A stretch of 64,000 bases of DNA, from NCBI GenBank assembly GCA_037045355.1, contig JBAOHO010000029.1, positions 1 to 64,000 on the forward strand, read 5' to 3'. Position 1 is the first letter of the stretch; every line of letters starts with the position of its first letter. The position numbers and the translations under genes were made by a program. This document shows positions 61,046 to 64,000 of this stretch, one piece after another. Source of the stretch: Candidatus Nanopelagicales bacterium (lineage in GTDB: Bacteria; Actinomycetota; Actinomycetes; S36-B12; GCA-2699445). The notes below the pieces were generated by a model. That model was not told where the DNA came from. It saw only the letters and a list, made by a program, of their open reading frames with translations, and searched no databases.

Positions 61046-63705
61046 ACCAACAGGGAACGAAGCACGAACTGGAGGATCCCACCGTTGCGGAAGTAGTCGG
61101 CCTCCCCCGGGGTGTCGATCCGCACGACCGCATCGAACTCGATGACCCGCCCGTCCTCGGCAGTGGCGCGTACCGGCACCGATGCGGGTACCGGACCATC
61201 GTTGATGGTTGCGACGCCCGCGATGTCGATGGTCTCGGTCCCCGTGAGTCCCAGAGACTCCGCTGAGTCGCCGTCCGCGTATTGCAGTGGCAGTACCCCC
61301 ATGCCGATCAGGTTCGACCGGTGGATGCGCTCATAGGACTCGGCGATGACCGCCCGCACACCGAGCAGGGCCGTTCCCTTAGCTGCCCAGTCCCGCGATG
61401 ACCCGGAGCCGTACTCCTTGCCGGCGAGCACGACGAGCGGTACGCCCGCCGCCCGGTAGTGTTCGGCGGCGTCGAAGATGGTGACCTGCGGGCGCTGAGG
61501 GTCGAGCAAGTCGACGGTGACTCCGCCCTCGACGCCGGGCACCAACTGGTTGCGCAACCGGATGTTGGCGAAAGTACCCCGGATCATGATCTCGTGATTG
61601 CCCCGCCGCGAGCCGTAGGAGTTGAAGTCCTTGGGTGCGACGCCGTGGTCGGTCAGGTAGCGGCCCGCGGGGCTGTCGCGCTTGATCGCCCCTGCGGGTG
61701 AGATGTGGTCAGTGGTGACCGAGTCGCCCAGTTTCGCCAGCACACGAGCTCCCGAAATGTCGCTGACGGGCTCGGGCTGGGTGGTCATGCCGTCGAAGTA
61801 GGGAGGTTTGCGCACGTAGGTGCTTTCCGGATCCCACGTGAACGTGTCACCGGTCGGGGTGGGGAGCGCTCGCCAACGTTCGTCGCCCGCGAAGACATCG
61901 GCGTATCGACTGGCGAACATGTCGGCATCGATCGCCTGTTCGATCGTCTGCTGGATTTCCGCCGGGGTGGGCCAAAGGTCAGCCAGGTAGACCGGTTCGC
62001 CGGCGGGGTCATTTCCCAATGGTTCCGTTGTGATGTCGAGATTCATCGTGCCGGCCAGGGCATACGCAACAACCAACGGCGGCGAGGCCAGGTAGTTCAT
62101 CTTCACGTCGGGGTTGATGCGACCTTCGAAGTTGCGGTTGCCCGAGAGCACCGCAGCCACGGCTAAGTCACCCGAGCGAACAGCTTCCGACACTTCGGTC
62201 GGAAGTGGACCGGAGTTGCCGATGCAGGTCGTGCACCCGTATCCGACGAGGTCGAAACCGAGTTTGTCGAGGTAGGGGGTCAGGCCGGCCTTGTTCAGGT
62301 AGTCGGTGACGACCTGGGACCCTGGGGCCAGGGTGGTCTTGACCCAGGGCTTGCGACTGAGGCCACGTTCCACGGCCTTCTTCGCGAGCAGACCGGCTCC
62401 CAACATCACCGACGGATTCGACGTGTTGGTGCACGACGTTATCGCTGCGATGACGACCGCCCCATGGCCCAGGTTCACCTGCTGCCCCGACAGGTCCGCC
62501 GCCACCGTGGCGTCGGGCTGATCGGAGTAGTCCGGCAACGCGGCCCGGAAGGCCGCGGCCGCTGCAGAGAGATCGATGCGGTCCTGGGGCCGTTTGGGTC
62601 CGGCGATCGAAGGCCGCACCGTGCTCAGGTCGAGTTCGAGGAACTCCGAGTAGGTGGCCTCCCGACTGGGGTCATGCCACAGTCCCTGTTCTTTGCTGTA
62701 CGCCTCGACCAGGGCGATCTGCTGGTCGGTGCGACCAGTCAGGCGCAAGTAGCGCAGGGTCTCGTCGTCGATGGGGAAGACCGCGGCGGTGGATCCGTAC
62801 TCCGGGCTCATGTTGCCGATGGTCACCCGGTTGGCCAGCGGCACCGCTGCCACCCCGTCGCCGTAGAACTCGACGAACTTGCCGACAACGCCGTGCGCTC
62901 GCAGGATCTCGGTGATGACAAGCACCAGATCGGTTGCAGTCGCTCCCTCGGGCAACTGGCCACTGAGCCGGAAACCGACCACTCGCGGGATGAGCATCGA
63001 GACCGGCTGGCCGAGCATGGCAGCCTCGGCCTCGATGCCTCCGACCCCCCAGCCGAGGACACCGAGTCCGTTGACCATGGTGGTGTGGGAGTCGGTGCCC
63101 ACACAGGTATCTGGGTAAGCCTGGCCGCCGTTGGCCATGACCACCCGTGCGAGCGCTTCGACGTTGACCTGATGAACAATGCCAGTGCTGGGGGGGACGA
63201 CCTTGAATCCGTCAAAGGCCGTCTGTCCCCAGCGCAGGAACTGGTAGCGCTCCCGATTGCGTTCGTACTCGAGTTCGACATTGCGCTCGGCTGCATCGGA
63301 CGTCCCGAAGTAGTCCGCAATGACCGAATGGTCGATGACGAGCTCGGCCGGAGCCAGAGGGTTGATCCGCTCGGGGTCACCGCCCAAGTCGCGCACCGCT
63401 TCTCGCATAGTGGCCAGATCCACGACACACGGCACCCCAGTGAAGTCCTGCATGATGACTCGTGCCGGGGTGAACTGAATCTCGTCGGTGGGAACGGCTG
63501 CAGCGTCCCACCCCGCGAGCGCGCTGATCTGCTCGGCGGTGACATTGGCGCCATCTTCGGTGCGCAACAGGTTCTCCAGGAGAACCTTGTGGGTGAACGG
63601 CAGGTGCGCGGACGCCGGCAACGCGTCGATCCGGAAGATCTCATAGGTCTCGGCTCCGACTTGCAGAGTCGCACGGGCATCGAAACTGTTGCGGCTGACA
63701 GCCAT
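61042..63705 (-). CDS. acnA: Aconitate hydratase A
   Basis: This 887-aa protein starts at ATG 63705 (MAVSRNSFDARATLQ) behind GAGAGGGAG. The 4Fe-4S ligands are in ITSCTNTSNPSVML and YGCTTCIGNSGPLPTE. It has TDSHTTMVNGLGVLGWGVGG and, in the swivel domain, NSYGSRRGNHEIMIRGTFAN and GKEYGSGSSRDWAAKGTAL. It interconverts citrate and isocitrate in the TCA cycle and is of the IRP/AcnA type. It is complete. Confidence 0.96.
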   Translation of the reverse strand: MAVSRNSFDARATLQVGAETYEIFRIDALPASAHLPFTHKVLLENLLRTEDGANVTAEQISALAGWDAAAVPTDEIQFTPARVIMQDFTGVPCVVDLATMREAVRDLGGDPERINPLAPAELVIDHSVIADYFGTSDAAERNVELEYERNRERYQFLRWGQTAFDGFKVVPPSTGIVHQVNVEALARVVMANGGQAYPDTCVGTDSHTTMVNGLGVLGWGVGGIEAEAAMLGQPVSMLIPRVVGFRLSGQLPEGATATDLVLVITEILRAHGVVGKFVEFYGDGVAAVPLANRVTIGNMSPEYGSTAAVFPIDDETLRYLRLTGRTDQQIALVEAYSKEQGLWHDPSREATYSEFLELDLSTVRPSIAGPKRPQDRIDLSAAAAAFRAALPDYSDQPDATVAADLSGQQVNLGHGAVVIAAITSCTNTSNPSVMLGAGLLAKKAVERGLSRKPWVKTTLAPGSQVVTDYLNKAGLTPYLDKLGFDLVGYGCTTCIGNSGPLPTEVSEAVRSGDLAVAAVLSGNRNFEGRINPDVKMNYLASPPLVVAYALAGTMNLDITTEPLGNDPAGEPVYLADLWPTPAEIQQTIEQAIDADMFASRYADVFAGDERWRALPTPTGDTFTWDPESTYVRKPPYFDGMTTQPEPVSDISGARVLAKLGDSVTTDHISPAGAIKRDSPAGRYLTDHGVAPKDFNSYGSRRGNHEIMIRGTFANIRLRNQLVPGVEGGVTVDLLDPQRPQVTIFDAAEHYRAAGVPLVVLAGKEYGSGSSRDWAAKGTALLGVRAVIAESYERIHRSNLIGMGVLPLQYADGDSAESLGLTGTETIDIAGVATINDGPVPASVPVRATAEDGRVIEFDAVVRIDTPGEADYFRNGGILQFVLRSLLV

Positions 63706-63787
63706 GGTCTCCCTCTCATCCCCGACCAGGTCCTCGGCAGGGCGCCGATGATCTCCTCGGCGGAGCGCCAATAGTCTAGTGCGACGG

Positions 63788-64000
63788 TCAGCGGCGCAGG
63801 ACCGCCACTGTCTCGACGTGGTGTGTCATCGGGAACAGGTCGAAGCCGGTGATCTCATCGACCTCCCAGCCCTGCCGGATCAGCAATCCTGCATCCCTCG
63901 CCAAGGTGGCAGGATCACAGGCGACGTAGACGAGGGTATGGGCACTCGTCCGCGTCAGTCCCGTGACCACCCCTTTGCCGGCTCCCTTGCGGGGGGGATC
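63788..64000 (-). CDS. TRAM/RumA-type RNA (uracil-5)-methyltransferase, C-terminal part
   Basis: Only the last 70 residues are in the window; the gene continues beyond the right edge. The segment begins DPPRKGAGKGVV, the catalytic-cysteine-preceding loop of class I RNA methyltransferases, and continues VYVACDPATLARDAGLL with the catalytic-base region, ending FPMTHHVETVAVLRR, the standard TrmA/RlmD C-terminus. It methylates uracil in tRNA or 23S rRNA. The aconitase start lies 83 bp downstream of its stop. Confidence 0.88.
   Translation of the reverse strand, partial: DPPRKGAGKGVVTGLTRTSAHTLVYVACDPATLARDAGLLIRQGWEVDEITGFDLFPMTHHVETVAVLRR

Overview
The window is high-GC DNA from an actinobacterium (Actinomycetota). 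The evidence is a WhiB-family protein, a DUF3000 gene, a DUF2510 protein, a WhiI-type orphan regulator beside ribonuclease D, and hemE, hemY and hemQ together, which is the coproporphyrin-dependent haem route. GTG starts and 4-bp ATGA/GTGA gene overlaps are common. The genus cannot be named from this sequence.

Positions 1 to about 9,930 look like one integrated mobile element. It carries a tyrosine recombinase reading inward from the right end, an excisionase-like HTH gene, a chain of overlapping minus-strand genes, a replication-initiator-like winged-helix gene with palindromic iterons inside it, a terminase-small-subunit-like gene and a WhiB gene. A tRNA 3'-end-like fragment plus terminator marks the right border. 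Many genes here are broken by single-base frameshifts. No capsid or conjugation gene is visible, so a phage satellite or cryptic integrative plasmid fits better than a full prophage or ICE.

Positions 10,000 to 19,000 are accessory DNA: a CPBP intramembrane protease, a toxin/immunity-like gene pair behind a DUF4417 gene, an HTH plus ImmA/IrrE metalloprotease gene, an XRE plus nucleotidyltransferase-like toxin-antitoxin pair, and a minus-strand series with an Nif11-type RiPP precursor between cell-envelope protein genes and no maturation enzyme in sight. Positions 19,100 to 26,000 hold folate genes (pabC, pabB), three tRNAs (Gly, Cys, Val), nhaA, an IS5-type element whose interior is replaced by a truncated tnpB, an amino-acid permease and a hydrolase pseudogene. 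From 26,300 to 43,750 come a secreted RTX/cysteine-protease-like protein, a PucR regulator, lipid and acyl-CoA enzymes, a ZapE-type ATPase, a RibD-like reductase, a frameshifted ATP-dependent DNA ligase, envelope proteins, a secreted GH3 glycosidase, a LigD-type polymerase and msrB.

Positions 43,790 to 64,000 are conserved core: hemE-hemY-hemQ and an EamA transporter on the minus strand; DUF3000, the WhiI-like regulator, RNase D, and fadA-fadB (beta-oxidation) on the plus strand; then two c-di-GMP signalling proteins, dxs (isoprenoid precursor), a small conserved-context protein, aconitase and the end of an RNA methyltransferase gene on the minus strand.
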